NCBI RefSeq assembly: GCF_900105395.1
Contig: NZ_LT629775.1
Location: forward strand, 4,300,001-4,364,000
Length of the DNA stretch: 64,000 nt
From: Streptomyces sp. TLI_053
GTDB taxonomy: Bacteria > Actinomycetota > Actinomycetes > Streptomycetales > Streptomycetaceae
Reading direction: 5' to 3'
A model generated the notes under the pieces. That model was not told the DNA's origin, did no database searches, and saw only the letters and a program-made list of their open reading frames with translations. Shown here piece by piece: positions 45,518-54,142 of the stretch. Made by a program: the position numbers and the translations under genes. The stretch's first letter is position 1. Every line of letters starts with the position of its first letter.

Positions 45518-45604
45518 CGTCTTCTCCACCGCTCTCGTACCCCGCCGCCGCCGTCCGCCCCCGCCCACCAAGCCTAGAAGGCCCTGACGCGGCCCCGGGA
45601 CGAC

Positions 45605-45642
45605 GGTGGGCCCGGCGCGGACCGCTCCGCACCGGGCCCACC
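45605..45642 (-). terminator. Terminator of hrdD
   Basis: An 11-bp outer stem (45605-45615 with 45632-45642) plus an inner GCGGA/TCCGC stem, about 85 nt after the hrdD stop codon. Confidence 0.75.
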
Positions 45643-45728
45643 GGGCCGTACCCGTCCGCACCCGCTCAACCCGGCGCCCCGCGCGCCGTGCTCCCGCACG
45701 CCGTGTCCGCGACACCCGTGGACCGCTG

Positions 45729-46700
45729 CTACGCGGCCTCGAAGCCCGCGTGGTCGGCTATCTTCTTCAGCTCCGCCAGCGCGTGCTTCTCGATCTGGCG
45801 GATCCGCTCACGGGTCAGCCCGTGCTGCTTGCCCACCTCGGTGAGAGTGCGCTCGCGGCCGTCCTCCATGCCGTAACGGGAGCGGATGATCGACGCCGTC
45901 CGGTCGTCCAGCCGCCCGATCAGGCCGTCCAGCTCCTCGCGGCGGAGCATGACCATCACGGCGTCCTCGGGGGACGTGGCCCCGGTGTCCTCGACCAGGT
46001 CGCCGAACTGGGTCTCGCCCTCGTCGTCGACCGACATGTTCAGACTGACCGGGTCGCGCGCCCAGTCCAGCACGTCCTTGATCCGGGTCTCGGTGGTGTC
46101 CAGCTCGGCCGCGATCTCGGCCGGCTCGGGCTCACGGCCCAGCTCCTTCGACTTCTCCCGCTGCACCCGCCGGATCCGGCCCAGCTCCTCGACCAGGTGG
46201 ACGGGCAGGCGGATGGTGCGCGACTGGTCGGCGATCGACCGGGTGATGGCCTGGCGGATCCACCACGTCGCGTAGGTGGAGAACTTGAAGCCCTTGGCGT
46301 AGTCGAACTTCTCCACGGCGCGGACCAGACCCGCGTTGCCCTCCTGGATGAGGTCCAGCAGGGGCAGACCACTGCGCGGGTAGCGCCGGGCCACGGCGAC
46401 CACGAGGCGGAGGTTCGATCGGATGAAGACGTCCTTGGCACGCTCGGCGTCCTCGGCTATCGCCTCGAGCTCCTCGCGTCGCACCCCCTCGGGGAGCGCT
46501 CCCTCCTCCAGCAGGTGCTGCGCGTAGACACCGGCCTCGATCCGCAGCGAGAGCTCGACCTCCTCGGCGGCATCGAGCAGGGGTGTCCTGGCGATCTCGT
46601 CGAGATACATGCCGACCAGGTCACGGTCGGCCTCGAAGTTGGTCGGGCGGGCCGCGCGAGTCCGGTCGGCCCTGTCGCGAACGACGGCACGGGTGGCCAT
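45729..46700 (-). CDS. hrdD: Principal-like (group 2) RNA polymerase sigma factor, HrdD type
   Basis: 323 residues. It has sigma-70 regions 1.2, 2 (NLRLVVAVARRY, YATWWIRQAI), 3 and 4 (TLTEVGKQHGLTRERIRQIE) but no long region 1.1, so it is a non-essential HrdB paralogue. The position close to mscL and ruc agrees with hrdD of Streptomyces. ATG 46700 is preceded by GGGAG. A SigR-type promoter lies about 100 bp upstream, in agreement with published ECF-sigma control of hrdD. HrdA or HrdC cannot be fully excluded. Confidence 0.9.
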   Translation of the reverse strand: MATRAVVRDRADRTRAARPTNFEADRDLVGMYLDEIARTPLLDAAEEVELSLRIEAGVYAQHLLEEGALPEGVRREELEAIAEDAERAKDVFIRSNLRLVVAVARRYPRSGLPLLDLIQEGNAGLVRAVEKFDYAKGFKFSTYATWWIRQAITRSIADQSRTIRLPVHLVEELGRIRRVQREKSKELGREPEPAEIAAELDTTETRIKDVLDWARDPVSLNMSVDDEGETQFGDLVEDTGATSPEDAVMVMLRREELDGLIGRLDDRTASIIRSRYGMEDGRERTLTEVGKQHGLTRERIRQIEKHALAELKKIADHAGFEAA

Positions 46701-46795
46701 GCTTGTGCTCCCTTTGCTGGTGTTGCCGAGGTCTGGCTGCCTGCCCCCAGGAGGGCGCGACATGCGGGCCCGGAGGGCCTTGCACGTAACGATCC

Positions 46796-46821
46796 AACGA
46801 ACAGATTCCGGACAACATTCC
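46796..46821 (-). promoter_or_regulatory. SigR-type promoter of hrdD
   Basis: On the minus strand GGGAAT (core GGAAT, complement 46817-46821), an 18-bp spacer and GTT (complement 46796-46798) match the SigR consensus GGAAT-N18-GTT exactly. Transcription would begin near 46788, leaving an ~88-nt leader. The 398-bp divergent gap 46701-47098 has no other gene; the plus-strand promoter of the PAP2 gene was not identified. Confidence 0.65.
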
Positions 46822-47098
46822 CAAGTCGCTCAGATTCTTCCAGGGATGCAGTATCCTGCGAGATTTTCCCCCGATTCCGAGCGGAGGGTGACCGTGCGGG
46901 CACCACGGGTGCCGTTTCGGGACCGTTCCGGCGCACCCCGCGCACGGCCCCCGTCAGGCACAACCCCGCCGGCGCCGGGCGCGTTCCCGCGCGGACCCGC
47001 GCTCCCGCACCGGCGCACGCAGGTTCTCCGCACAAAAGATGCCAAATCGCTATCACCGCAGCGCGCGCTCGGCACAGGCGGCTGGGAAGGTGACAGCC

Positions 47099-48001
47099 AT
47101 GCACCTGACCAACAGCTCGCCCATCATCACCGCGCGTGATCGCCACCTGCTCCGGCACGCGGCACTCGCGGTCTGTTGCGCCGGACTGTTCGCCGCCCTC
47201 GCGGCCCTGGTGCAGACCGGCTGGGGCCCGCTCTCCCGGTTCGACCACGAGCTCACCGGTGACCTGCACGGCTACGCGGCCGATCACACCGTGTGGACCG
47301 CCTCGGTGCAGATGTTCTCCGACATCGGCGGGACGATCACCATGCGCAGCGTCCTCGGCGCCGTCGCGCTCTGGCTCTGGCTGATCGGCGCCCGGACCCT
47401 GGCCGGCTGGGTCGCGGCCCAGACCCTGATCGGCTGGGGCGGCCAGTGGGTGCTGAAGCTCTCCTTCGGCCGCCAGCGCCCGGCCTTCTCCGACCCGGTC
47501 GCGCACGCCTCCGGTCCCGCGTTCCCCTCCGGACACGCGATGGCCTCCGCGATCACCTGTGCGGTACTGGTCGGCCTGCTCTGGCCCCGGGCCCGCCGCG
47601 CCGGCCGGAGCACCGCCTGCACCACCGCGGCGCTGACCGTTCTCGCGATAGGTGCCTCCCGGGTCTTCCTCGGTCTGCACTGGACCACCGATGTCCTGGC
47701 CGGCTGGCTCGCCGCCGGAATCGTCCTCGGCGCCGTCACCGTCATCGTGGAGCTCTCCCGCCCGGGCGCCCTGGCCCGCGACTTCCGCCGGGTGGACTGG
47801 CGCACCCGCCCCCGCGTCCAGCGGGTCCTCGTCTCCTCCGCCCGACCGCCCCGCGACACCGGCCCCGCGGACGACCCCGCCGACGACCTCCCGGACGCAC
47901 CCTCGGTCGACGCCCCGGTCCGCGCCTCCGACACCCCCGGCACCGCCGCCGGGCCGGCCACCGACCCCGTCCCCGACCGTCCCGACGGCCTCCTGCGCTG
48001 A
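47099..48001 (+). CDS. PAP2-family membrane phosphatase
   Basis: 300 residues with about six helices. The phosphatase triad motifs are intact: KLSFGRQRP (KX6RP), PSGH and SRVFLGLHWTTD (SRX5HX3D). Such enzymes remove phosphate from undecaprenyl pyrophosphate, phosphatidate or phosphatidylglycerophosphate on the outer face of the membrane. The C-terminal ~90 residues are a disordered Asp/Pro-rich tail. ATG 47099 follows GGGAAGG. It diverges from hrdD. Confidence 0.88.
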   Translation: MHLTNSSPIITARDRHLLRHAALAVCCAGLFAALAALVQTGWGPLSRFDHELTGDLHGYAADHTVWTASVQMFSDIGGTITMRSVLGAVALWLWLIGARTLAGWVAAQTLIGWGGQWVLKLSFGRQRPAFSDPVAHASGPAFPSGHAMASAITCAVLVGLLWPRARRAGRSTACTTAALTVLAIGASRVFLGLHWTTDVLAGWLAAGIVLGAVTVIVELSRPGALARDFRRVDWRTRPRVQRVLVSSARPPRDTGPADDPADDLPDAPSVDAPVRASDTPGTAAGPATDPVPDRPDGLLR

Positions 48002-48134
48002 GGGCCGCCGCACCCGCGAACGACCGCGCCGACGATCACCTCGGCCGGCCACCGCCCACCGCGACGCGCGGCGCCGTACAGCTTCCCGCCGTAGGACCAG
48101 GCGCCGAAGAGCCGTACGGGGTTCCCGTCCGGTC

Positions 48135-48332
48135 GTGTTCCCGGACTCGGTCGTGGATGCCCTCCGGCACCACCTGGAGCACTTCGCGGGGGCAGAGTCG
48201 GAGGGCCGCATGTTCATCGGGCCGCGCCGCGACCGGCTGCGCCGCAGCGACTTCCGGGACGACGGGACCGCCGCGAAGGTCCGCACGGGCATCCCGATGG
48301 AGGCGCGCTTCCACGATCTCCGCCGCACCGGG
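48135..48332 (+). pseudogene. Tyrosine-recombinase (integrase) remnant
   Basis: 66 codons that read VFPDSVVDALRHHL, then a region with GRMFIGPRRDRLRRSDF, then ARFHDLRRTG. These match, in order, the middle of phage/AICE tyrosine integrases up to the HxLR box. The frame ends there: the C-terminal catalytic His and Tyr are missing. Just upstream, at 48104-48121, PKSRTG occurs in another frame, fitting the usual PKS(R)AGRR-V element displaced by a frameshift. The piece runs towards tRNA-Arg 90 bp away, the usual attB setting. It is a decayed insertion, not an active gene. Confidence 0.8.
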
Positions 48333-48364
48333 CCGCACGGGGTGACCGACAGGACTGAACGGCG

Positions 48365-48405
48365 AAGGCCCAGGGCGGCGGGATTCACCCGCCGGCCTGG
48401 GCCTT
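48365..48405 (-). terminator. Terminator of tRNA-Arg
   Basis: A 17-bp stem with one G-G mismatch (48365-48382 with 48388-48405) and loop ATTCA, 17 nt from the tRNA 3' end on the minus strand. Confidence 0.85.
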
Positions 48406-48421
48406 TGCTGCGTTCTTACTG

Positions 48422-48494
48422 TGCCCCAGGCAGGATTCGAACCTGCGACACCGGCTTTAGGAGAGCCGTGCTCTATCCCCTGAGCTACTGAGGC
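48422..48494 (-). tRNA. tRNA-Arg(CCT)
   Basis: A 73-nt cloverleaf on the minus strand: acceptor GCCTCAG/CTGGGGC, D arm AGCTCAGGGGATAGAGC, anticodon stem CGGCT/AGCCG with loop CTCCTAA (anticodon CCT, reads AGG), T arm GCAGG-TTCGAAT-CCTGC, discriminator A, no encoded CCA. Confidence 0.96.
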
Positions 48495-48642
48495 GGGGAA
48501 GACCGCTGACAGCCTAGCGGATCGGTGGAGAGGGTTGGGCGGGGACGGGCCCGGGGTGGGCGGGCCGACGGTGGGTCAGCGCGGCCGGGGGCGGCCCGAC
48601 CTGCGGAAGGAACGCCGGTTAGCCTGGGAGGACGGGACTCGA

Positions 48643-48672
48643 CGGCCCCTCGGCCCCGGGCCCGAGGGGCCG
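48643..48672. other. Hairpin in the leader of the GT gene
   Basis: An 11-bp inverted repeat (48643-48653 with 48662-48672) lies 24 nt before the start codon at 48696. It could be a leader structure or an end of some upstream transcript. Confidence 0.5.
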
Positions 48673-48695
48673 GTGGACAGAGGCGGGGGCGGCAG

Positions 48696-50261
48696 ATGAC
48701 GGCGGGCGAGCGGTGGTACGGGAGATCCGTCCGCCGGGCGGCACGGGTGGCCGGGCCGGCGACCTGGCTGGCCCCGGCGCTGGTGATGCTGGCGGTCGGC
48801 GGCTACCGGCTGGGGACCCCGACCCTGTGGCGGGACGAGGTGGCGACCTGGACCTCCGCCGTCCGCCCGCTCGGTGAACTGCTGCGGATGCTGCAGCACG
48901 TCGACGCCAGCAACGGCGCCTACTACATCCTGCTGCACGGCTGGATCGCGCTGTTCGGCGACTCGGTGACGATGCTGCGGCTGCCGTCGGTGCTGGCCAT
49001 GGCGGGCGCGGCCGCGTTCACCGCGCTGACCGCCGCACGGCTGTTCGGCGGCCGGGTCGCGGGCACCTGTGCCGGGCTCCTCTTCGCGACCGTGCCACTG
49101 GTCTCCCGGTACGCGCAGGAGGCCCGCTCCTACGCGCTGGTGACCTGCGCCGTCGCGGCCGCGACCTGGTTCCTGCTGCGCGCCCTGGACCGGTCGACGC
49201 CGTGGCGGTGGATCGCGTACGGCCTGGCGATGGCGGTGGCCGGCGCCGCGCACCTGGTCTCGCTGAGCGCTCTGGTCGGGCAGGCGGCCCTGGTCGCGCC
49301 GCACCTGTGGGCGGCCCGGGGTCCGGACCTGCGGCGGCTGCTCGTCGGCCTGGCGGCGGTGCTGACCGCCGTGGTGGTGGCGGTGCTGCCGGTCGCGCTC
49401 CTCGGCCGTCAGCAGTCGGAGCGGCAGCTGGGCTGGCTCGCCCGGCCGAGCGTGGACCAGCTGTGGCACTTCGGCGAGCCGCTGTTCGGCTCGGCCCGGG
49501 TGTTCGACGTCTTCCTGGTGCTGGCGGTGCTGGCCCTGGTGCTGCCCGGGCGGCGCGGTCCGGCGCTGCGGCTGCTGCTGCTCGCGGTGCTGCCGGTGCT
49601 GGCGGTCTGGGTGCTCTCGCGCGGCACCACCTCGTACTTCCTCGACCGGTACCTGCTGTTCACGGTCCCCGCCTGGGCCGCGCTGGCCGGCTGCGGGGTC
49701 GGCGCCGTGTACGCGGCCGTGACGGCGGCGGCCAAGCCCGGCCGGACCAATCCGGAGCTGCGGGCGGCGGGGCTGGTGCTCGCGGTCGGTGTGGTGGCGG
49801 TGACCGGGGCCACGGCGCTGCCCCGGCAGTCGCTGGTGCGCTACCCGGGATCGCACGCGCAGTCCAAGGAGCCGTACCAGGCGGTGGCCCGGCTGATCAC
49901 CGCCGGCTACCGGCCCGGGGACGGGCTGGCCGTGCCGATCGGCGGCCAGGCCTGGTCGATGGTCGGCCCCGGTGTCTCCTACTACCTGCCGGACGCGATA
50001 CGGCCGTACCCCCTGTTCGTGGCGAGCGGAGCCGTCCCGGCCGGGGACCTCTTCCCGATACCGTGCCCGAAGCCCGCGGACTGCACCGGGTCCGGGACCC
50101 GGACCTGGCTGGTCGTGCTGGGCGACACCGCCGATCCGCTCGCCGAGGTGCCCGCCGGCGAGGCGGCCGCCCTGCGGAGCCGGTTCGGCCCGCCGCAGCA
50201 GGTGACGCCGCTGGGCGGGATGACGCTCGCGCTGCTGGACGGCGCCGGCGCCGGCCGCTGA
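48696..50261 (+). CDS. GT-C fold integral membrane glycosyltransferase (GT39/PMT_2-like)
   Basis: 521 residues with about 10-11 helices and a C-terminal extracytoplasmic domain (~380-520) that has two cysteines (IPCPKPADC). The first extracytoplasmic loop carries LWRDEVATW, the Asp-Glu pair of polyprenyl-phosphate sugar transferases, and NGAYYILLHGW follows as in the family. The donor and acceptor are unknown. ATG 48696 has only a weak ribosome binding site. It lies 106 bp upstream of yihY on the same strand. Confidence 0.8.
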   Translation: MTAGERWYGRSVRRAARVAGPATWLAPALVMLAVGGYRLGTPTLWRDEVATWTSAVRPLGELLRMLQHVDASNGAYYILLHGWIALFGDSVTMLRLPSVLAMAGAAAFTALTAARLFGGRVAGTCAGLLFATVPLVSRYAQEARSYALVTCAVAAATWFLLRALDRSTPWRWIAYGLAMAVAGAAHLVSLSALVGQAALVAPHLWAARGPDLRRLLVGLAAVLTAVVVAVLPVALLGRQQSERQLGWLARPSVDQLWHFGEPLFGSARVFDVFLVLAVLALVLPGRRGPALRLLLLAVLPVLAVWVLSRGTTSYFLDRYLLFTVPAWAALAGCGVGAVYAAVTAAAKPGRTNPELRAAGLVLAVGVVAVTGATALPRQSLVRYPGSHAQSKEPYQAVARLITAGYRPGDGLAVPIGGQAWSMVGPGVSYYLPDAIRPYPLFVASGAVPAGDLFPIPCPKPADCTGSGTRTWLVVLGDTADPLAEVPAGEAAALRSRFGPPQQVTPLGGMTLALLDGAGAGR

Positions 50262-50366
50262 CCCCCGCCCGGGCCGGCGGGCCCGCGGGACGGGAGGCAG
50301 CCCGGATGCGGCGCGCCGGGGCTCGGGCGACCATGGATCACGGCGACCAGGTCGGGAGGACCGTCC

Positions 50367-51305
50367 GTGAGCGAGCAGCCGAGCGAGCAGCCTCCCGAGC
50401 GGCGGACCCCTCCGCCGGAAGGTCCGGCACCCCGGCGGACGGACCGGTGGAAGCAGCGGTCGACCGCCCTGGCCGGTTCGGCGCGCGAGCTGCCCCAACA
50501 GGTCCCGCTGGTGGGCCGCGCCCTGCGCCAGCTGCTCCGGGTGAACCTGCTCGACTGCGCGACCCGGCTGGCCGCCCAGGCCTTCCTGAGCGCCCTGCCC
50601 GCACTGTTCGTGGTCGCGGTGTTCACCCCCGCGGCCGTCCGGGACGGGCTGGTGCGCTCGCTGCGCAAGGAGCTGGGGCTCCAGGGCGCGGCCGCGCAGT
50701 CCGTCCAGCAGCTGCTCGGGACGGCCCACCACGAGGACACCGGCTTCGGGGTGATCGGCGCGCTGGTGACCCTGCTCTCGGCGACGGCCCTCAGCCGGGC
50801 GATGCAGCGGGTCTGCGAGCGCTGCTGGGAGCTGCCCAAGTCGGGCACCAGGGTGGCGGCCTGGCGCTGGCTGGTCTGGCTGCTGGTCTGGCTGGTCTAC
50901 CTGGTGTTCCAGACCCCGGTCCGGGAGGGCTTCGGCCTGGGCGCCTGGCTCGGCGTCCCGCTGATCTTCCTGGCGTCGACGGTGCTCTGGTGGTGGACCC
51001 AGCACCTGCTGCTGGGCGCCCGGGTGCGCTGGCTGCCGCTGTTGCCGGGGGCGCTGCTGTGCGGGGTGGCCGTGGTCGTGATCGGGGTGGCCTCGCGGAT
51101 CTACCTGCCGAGCGCGATGAGTCGCAGCATCGGCCAGTTCGGCCCCTACGGTGTGGTGTTCACCTCGTTGTCCTGGCTGATCGTGGGCTTCACCGGGGTG
51201 ACCCTGGCGATCGCGCTGGGCCGGGTGGTCGCCGAGGAGGAGCCGATCGCCGAGCTGCTGGGCTCGCGCACCGAACCGGGCCGGTGGGGCGGTCCGCGCT
51301 CCTGA
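50367..51305 (+). CDS. YihY/UPF0761-family inner-membrane protein
   Basis: 312 residues. A ~55-residue Pro-rich cytoplasmic start is followed by the YihY core with six helices, including RLAAQAFLSALPALFVVAVF, and IYLPSAMSRSIGQFGPYG, typical of this family (once misnamed RNase BN). Function is not established; phospholipid transport between membranes has been proposed for E. coli YhdP/YihY-class proteins. GTG 50367 follows GGGAGGACC. Its stop codon is within a terminator hairpin. Confidence 0.87.
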   Translation: MSEQPSEQPPERRTPPPEGPAPRRTDRWKQRSTALAGSARELPQQVPLVGRALRQLLRVNLLDCATRLAAQAFLSALPALFVVAVFTPAAVRDGLVRSLRKELGLQGAAAQSVQQLLGTAHHEDTGFGVIGALVTLLSATALSRAMQRVCERCWELPKSGTRVAAWRWLVWLLVWLVYLVFQTPVREGFGLGAWLGVPLIFLASTVLWWWTQHLLLGARVRWLPLLPGALLCGVAVVVIGVASRIYLPSAMSRSIGQFGPYGVVFTSLSWLIVGFTGVTLAIALGRVVAEEEPIAELLGSRTEPGRWGGPRS

Positions 51306-51319
51306 ACGCGGACCGCCCC
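51286..51319 (+). terminator. Terminator overlapping the yihY stop codon
   Basis: A perfect 13-bp stem (51286-51298 with 51307-51319) whose loop contains the stop codon (51303-51305). The last codons of the gene are therefore part of the terminator. Confidence 0.8.
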
Positions 51320-51432
51320 GACCGAGGCCCCGGGCGGTGTGCGGTGTGCCGGTGCCGACGAGCCTCGGCGGTGTGGCCGTACCGACGCGCCCGGGCGGCG
51401 GCCCGGGCGGTGTGCCCGGGCCGCGGCGGACC

Positions 51433-53844
51433 TCAGAGCGCCCGGGTCAGCCGGTCCAGGATGGACGGCGGGGCGAGGTCGGACTTCAGCACGACCGGCA
51501 CCTCGACCTTGTTGGCGCCCTCACCGGACCGCAGCACACCGACCTGGGTCCCGGCCGTCACCCGGTGCCCGACCTTCTGCGGGTCCAGCACCAGGGTGCC
51601 GGTGATGCCGGGGAAGCCGGCCACCGAGAGGTCCTGCGCGGCGACGACCGGGACCGAACCGCCGAGGCCGTCGTCGATCCGACCGACCACGTCGCCCTGC
51701 TTGGCCAGGGTCTGAGCGGTGAGCCCGTTCTGCGCCGCCTGGATCTGCTTGGCGCTGACGCTCTGCACCACCTTGAGGATGCTGGGCTCGGCGGCGGTCG
51801 CCGGCTGCCCCAGGGTGACGCCCAGGATCAGCCGCCGCACACCGGCGACGTCCTTGAACGCGGCCCACATCAGGCAGCCGCCGGCCGGGGTGCTGGAGCC
51901 GGTCTTGACGCCGATGATGCCGTTCTTGGGCGAGATCAGCGTGTTGGTGTTGGAGATCTTCTGGTTGTTGAAGGTGGTGTCCGGGGTCGACACGATCTGC
52001 CGGAAGATCTCGTCCTGCATCACCTGCTCGGCCAGCTTCAGCTGGTCCTTGGCCGTGCTCCTGGTCTCGGCGTTGAAGCCGGCCGGGTCGGTGTAGGTGG
52101 TGTTGGTCATGCCGAACGCGGCGGCGGTGTCGTTCATCTTCTTGACGAACGCCTCCTCCGATCCGGCGTCCCAGCGCGCCAGCAGCCGGGCCACGTTGTT
52201 GGCGGAGGGCAGCATCAGCAGTTCCAGCGCCTGGTACTGGCTGAGCTGCTGCCCCTCGGTGAGGGTGACCCGGGACTCGTCGACGTTGCCGGACTCCTGG
52301 GCGGCCTGCTTGTCGACGGTGATCTTCGGACCGCCCTCGCCCTTCTTCAGCGGGTGCGCCTGAAGGATGAGGTAGGCGTTCATCACCTTGGTGACACTGG
52401 CGATCGAGGCCGGGGTCTCCGGGCCCGAGCTGCCCAGGCTGCCGACCCCGACCACCCCGGCGGCCGACTGGCCCTTGGCGGGCCAGGCCAGGTCGAGCGG
52501 GTCACCGGGGAAACCGAAGCCGCCGGCCGCGGTCATCCGCACCTTGGCGTCCGGCAGCGGGCGGAGCAGCTGGGCGGTGACCACCGCGCCGAGGACGACG
52601 GCGAGGAAGGCCGTCCAGATGGTGATCCGCTTGAGCGCGCGACGCAGCGGGGAGACCGGCCGACCGTTGAGCGTGGCCAGCACGTCCATCGCCTCGGAGG
52701 TGGACTCCGGGAACGGCAGCGGCGCGGGTTCGGGCAGGGGCAGCGGTTCGGGCGCGGGCGGCGGCGCGGGGGCCGGGGCGGGGCGCGGCTCCGGGGCCGG
52801 CCCGGGTTCGGGGGCGGGGACCGGCTCGGGCTCCGGAACGGGCTCGGGGGCGGGCGGCTTCGGGACGGTGCCGGCGGCCGTGGGGAGGCGCAGCATCCGG
52901 GTCCGTTCGGCGTCCTCCCGCTTCTCGAACTTCTCGGCCCGCGCGGCCGCGGCGGCCGGTTCGGCCGGTTCCGCCGGTTCCGCCGGTTCGGCCGCCGCGG
53001 TCACCGGGGACGCGGAGGAGGACGCCGGCTGCCCGTCGGTGTCCGTGTCGTTCCCGGCGGGCTCGGCTTCGGCCTCTGCCTCTGCCTTGGCCTTGGCCTT
53101 GGGCTCTGTGCGACCGGTGGGCCCGGCCGCCGTCGGCGACGGCGACGGCGTCCGAATGGCGAGACGGGGGTCGGTTCCGGTCGGGCGCCCCGGTGCGTCG
53201 GCCGCGGCGCCGCCGACCTCCTCCTCCCGCCCGGCCGAACCGATCGCGGTGGCCCCGGACGGCCTGCGCGACTCCTCGGTCAGGCGAAGTGCGGTGGTGG
53301 CGTCGTCGGACGGCATCCTCAGCGCCGTGGTCGCGTCGTCGGACGGCATCCGCAACGCCGTGGTGGCATCGTCGGACGGCATCCGCAACGCCGTGGTCGC
53401 CTGGTCCACGGGCATCCGCAGCGCGGTCGTCCGGGTGTCCGAATCCCGGACGCGCAGCTGCACCGTGGCGGGCTTGGCCGGCCGGCCCGGTCCGCCGTCG
53501 GCGGGATCCGGGGCGCCGTCCGGTTCGTTCGACTCGTCCGATTCATCGGACGAGTGACGGGGCGAGCGACCGGACGAGTCCCCCGACCGGGCATCGCCCG
53601 AGTCACCGGACGGAGCATCGCCAGACGGAGCGTCCCCGGCGTCCGCAGGCTCGGCGACGGTGCCCGGCTCCGGCTCGGCCGCCCGGCCCGCCACGCCGTC
53701 CGCCGCCCGGCCCGTCACGCCGTCCGCCGCCCGGTCCACCGCCGGCGCGGCCGCCTTCTCGGCCGTGGCGGAGTCGGCCGGTTCGCCGTCCCGCTCCCGC
53801 GCCCGATCGCCGTCCCGCAGCACCCTGTCGGGGGACTCGCCCAC
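51433..53844 (-). CDS. D-alanyl-D-alanine carboxypeptidase with long repetitive cytoplasmic tail
   Basis: 803 residues. A ~405-residue acidic, disordered cytoplasmic tail is followed by one membrane helix (about 405-425) and an extracellular S11 peptidase domain with intact motifs SVTK (about 483), SAN (PSANN) and KTG (VKTGSS). It trims the terminal D-Ala from peptidoglycan stems. The tail holds five TTALR repeats (residues ~139-187) and a Pro/Glu-rich region. GTG 53844 was chosen for GGAGG 9 nt upstream; an ORF start at 53961 has no such site. The tail may be a platform for regulation, for example by Ser/Thr kinases. Confidence 0.88.
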   Translation of the reverse strand: MGESPDRVLRDGDRARERDGEPADSATAEKAAAPAVDRAADGVTGRAADGVAGRAAEPEPGTVAEPADAGDAPSGDAPSGDSGDARSGDSSGRSPRHSSDESDESNEPDGAPDPADGGPGRPAKPATVQLRVRDSDTRTTALRMPVDQATTALRMPSDDATTALRMPSDDATTALRMPSDDATTALRLTEESRRPSGATAIGSAGREEEVGGAAADAPGRPTGTDPRLAIRTPSPSPTAAGPTGRTEPKAKAKAEAEAEAEPAGNDTDTDGQPASSSASPVTAAAEPAEPAEPAEPAAAAARAEKFEKREDAERTRMLRLPTAAGTVPKPPAPEPVPEPEPVPAPEPGPAPEPRPAPAPAPPPAPEPLPLPEPAPLPFPESTSEAMDVLATLNGRPVSPLRRALKRITIWTAFLAVVLGAVVTAQLLRPLPDAKVRMTAAGGFGFPGDPLDLAWPAKGQSAAGVVGVGSLGSSGPETPASIASVTKVMNAYLILQAHPLKKGEGGPKITVDKQAAQESGNVDESRVTLTEGQQLSQYQALELLMLPSANNVARLLARWDAGSEEAFVKKMNDTAAAFGMTNTTYTDPAGFNAETRSTAKDQLKLAEQVMQDEIFRQIVSTPDTTFNNQKISNTNTLISPKNGIIGVKTGSSTPAGGCLMWAAFKDVAGVRRLILGVTLGQPATAAEPSILKVVQSVSAKQIQAAQNGLTAQTLAKQGDVVGRIDDGLGGSVPVVAAQDLSVAGFPGITGTLVLDPQKVGHRVTAGTQVGVLRSGEGANKVEVPVVLKSDLAPPSILDRLTRAL
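53281..53430 (-). repeat. Five-copy 33-bp coding repeat in the carboxypeptidase tail
   Basis: Units of 33 bp encode ATTALRMPSDD-type 11-residue blocks. TTALR begins at the codons ending 53430, 53397, 53364, 53331 and 53298. The middle three copies are nearly identical at DNA level; the outer two differ (MPVDQ and LTEE endings). Copy number could vary by slippage or recombination while keeping frame. Confidence 0.9.
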
Positions 53845-53938
53845 GTAACCCAGCCTCCTCAACGCCCGGCGGGGCACCGGCCGACCCGATTTCGGGAAGC
53901 CGGTACCCCGCCCCGTGTACCTGTACAGTCTCCGCCAC

Positions 53939-53957
53939 CGGCGACCGATCCGGTCGC
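53939..53957. promoter_or_regulatory. Inverted repeat in the divergent carboxypeptidase/GPP34 gap
   Basis: GGCGACC and GGTCGCC form 7-bp arms around GATCC. The 298-bp gap 53845-54142 holds no gene. The site lies about 95 bp upstream of the carboxypeptidase start and could be an operator for that gene. Confidence 0.4.
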
Positions 53958-54142
53958 CCACACCCCGCCCGACCGGCGGTTATTGGCGCGGCGCGGCCGC
54001 GCCGCGGCCTGTTCAACGGTCAGACGCCGGGCCCGCCACGGGCGGTTCCCCCGCTCGATCGCAAGGTCACGATTCGGAGGCGTACTCGACAAGCCCGTGT
54101 GAGAGGCGTCACGCTGTTTCCCATCCACGCGGGGAGGCTTGG

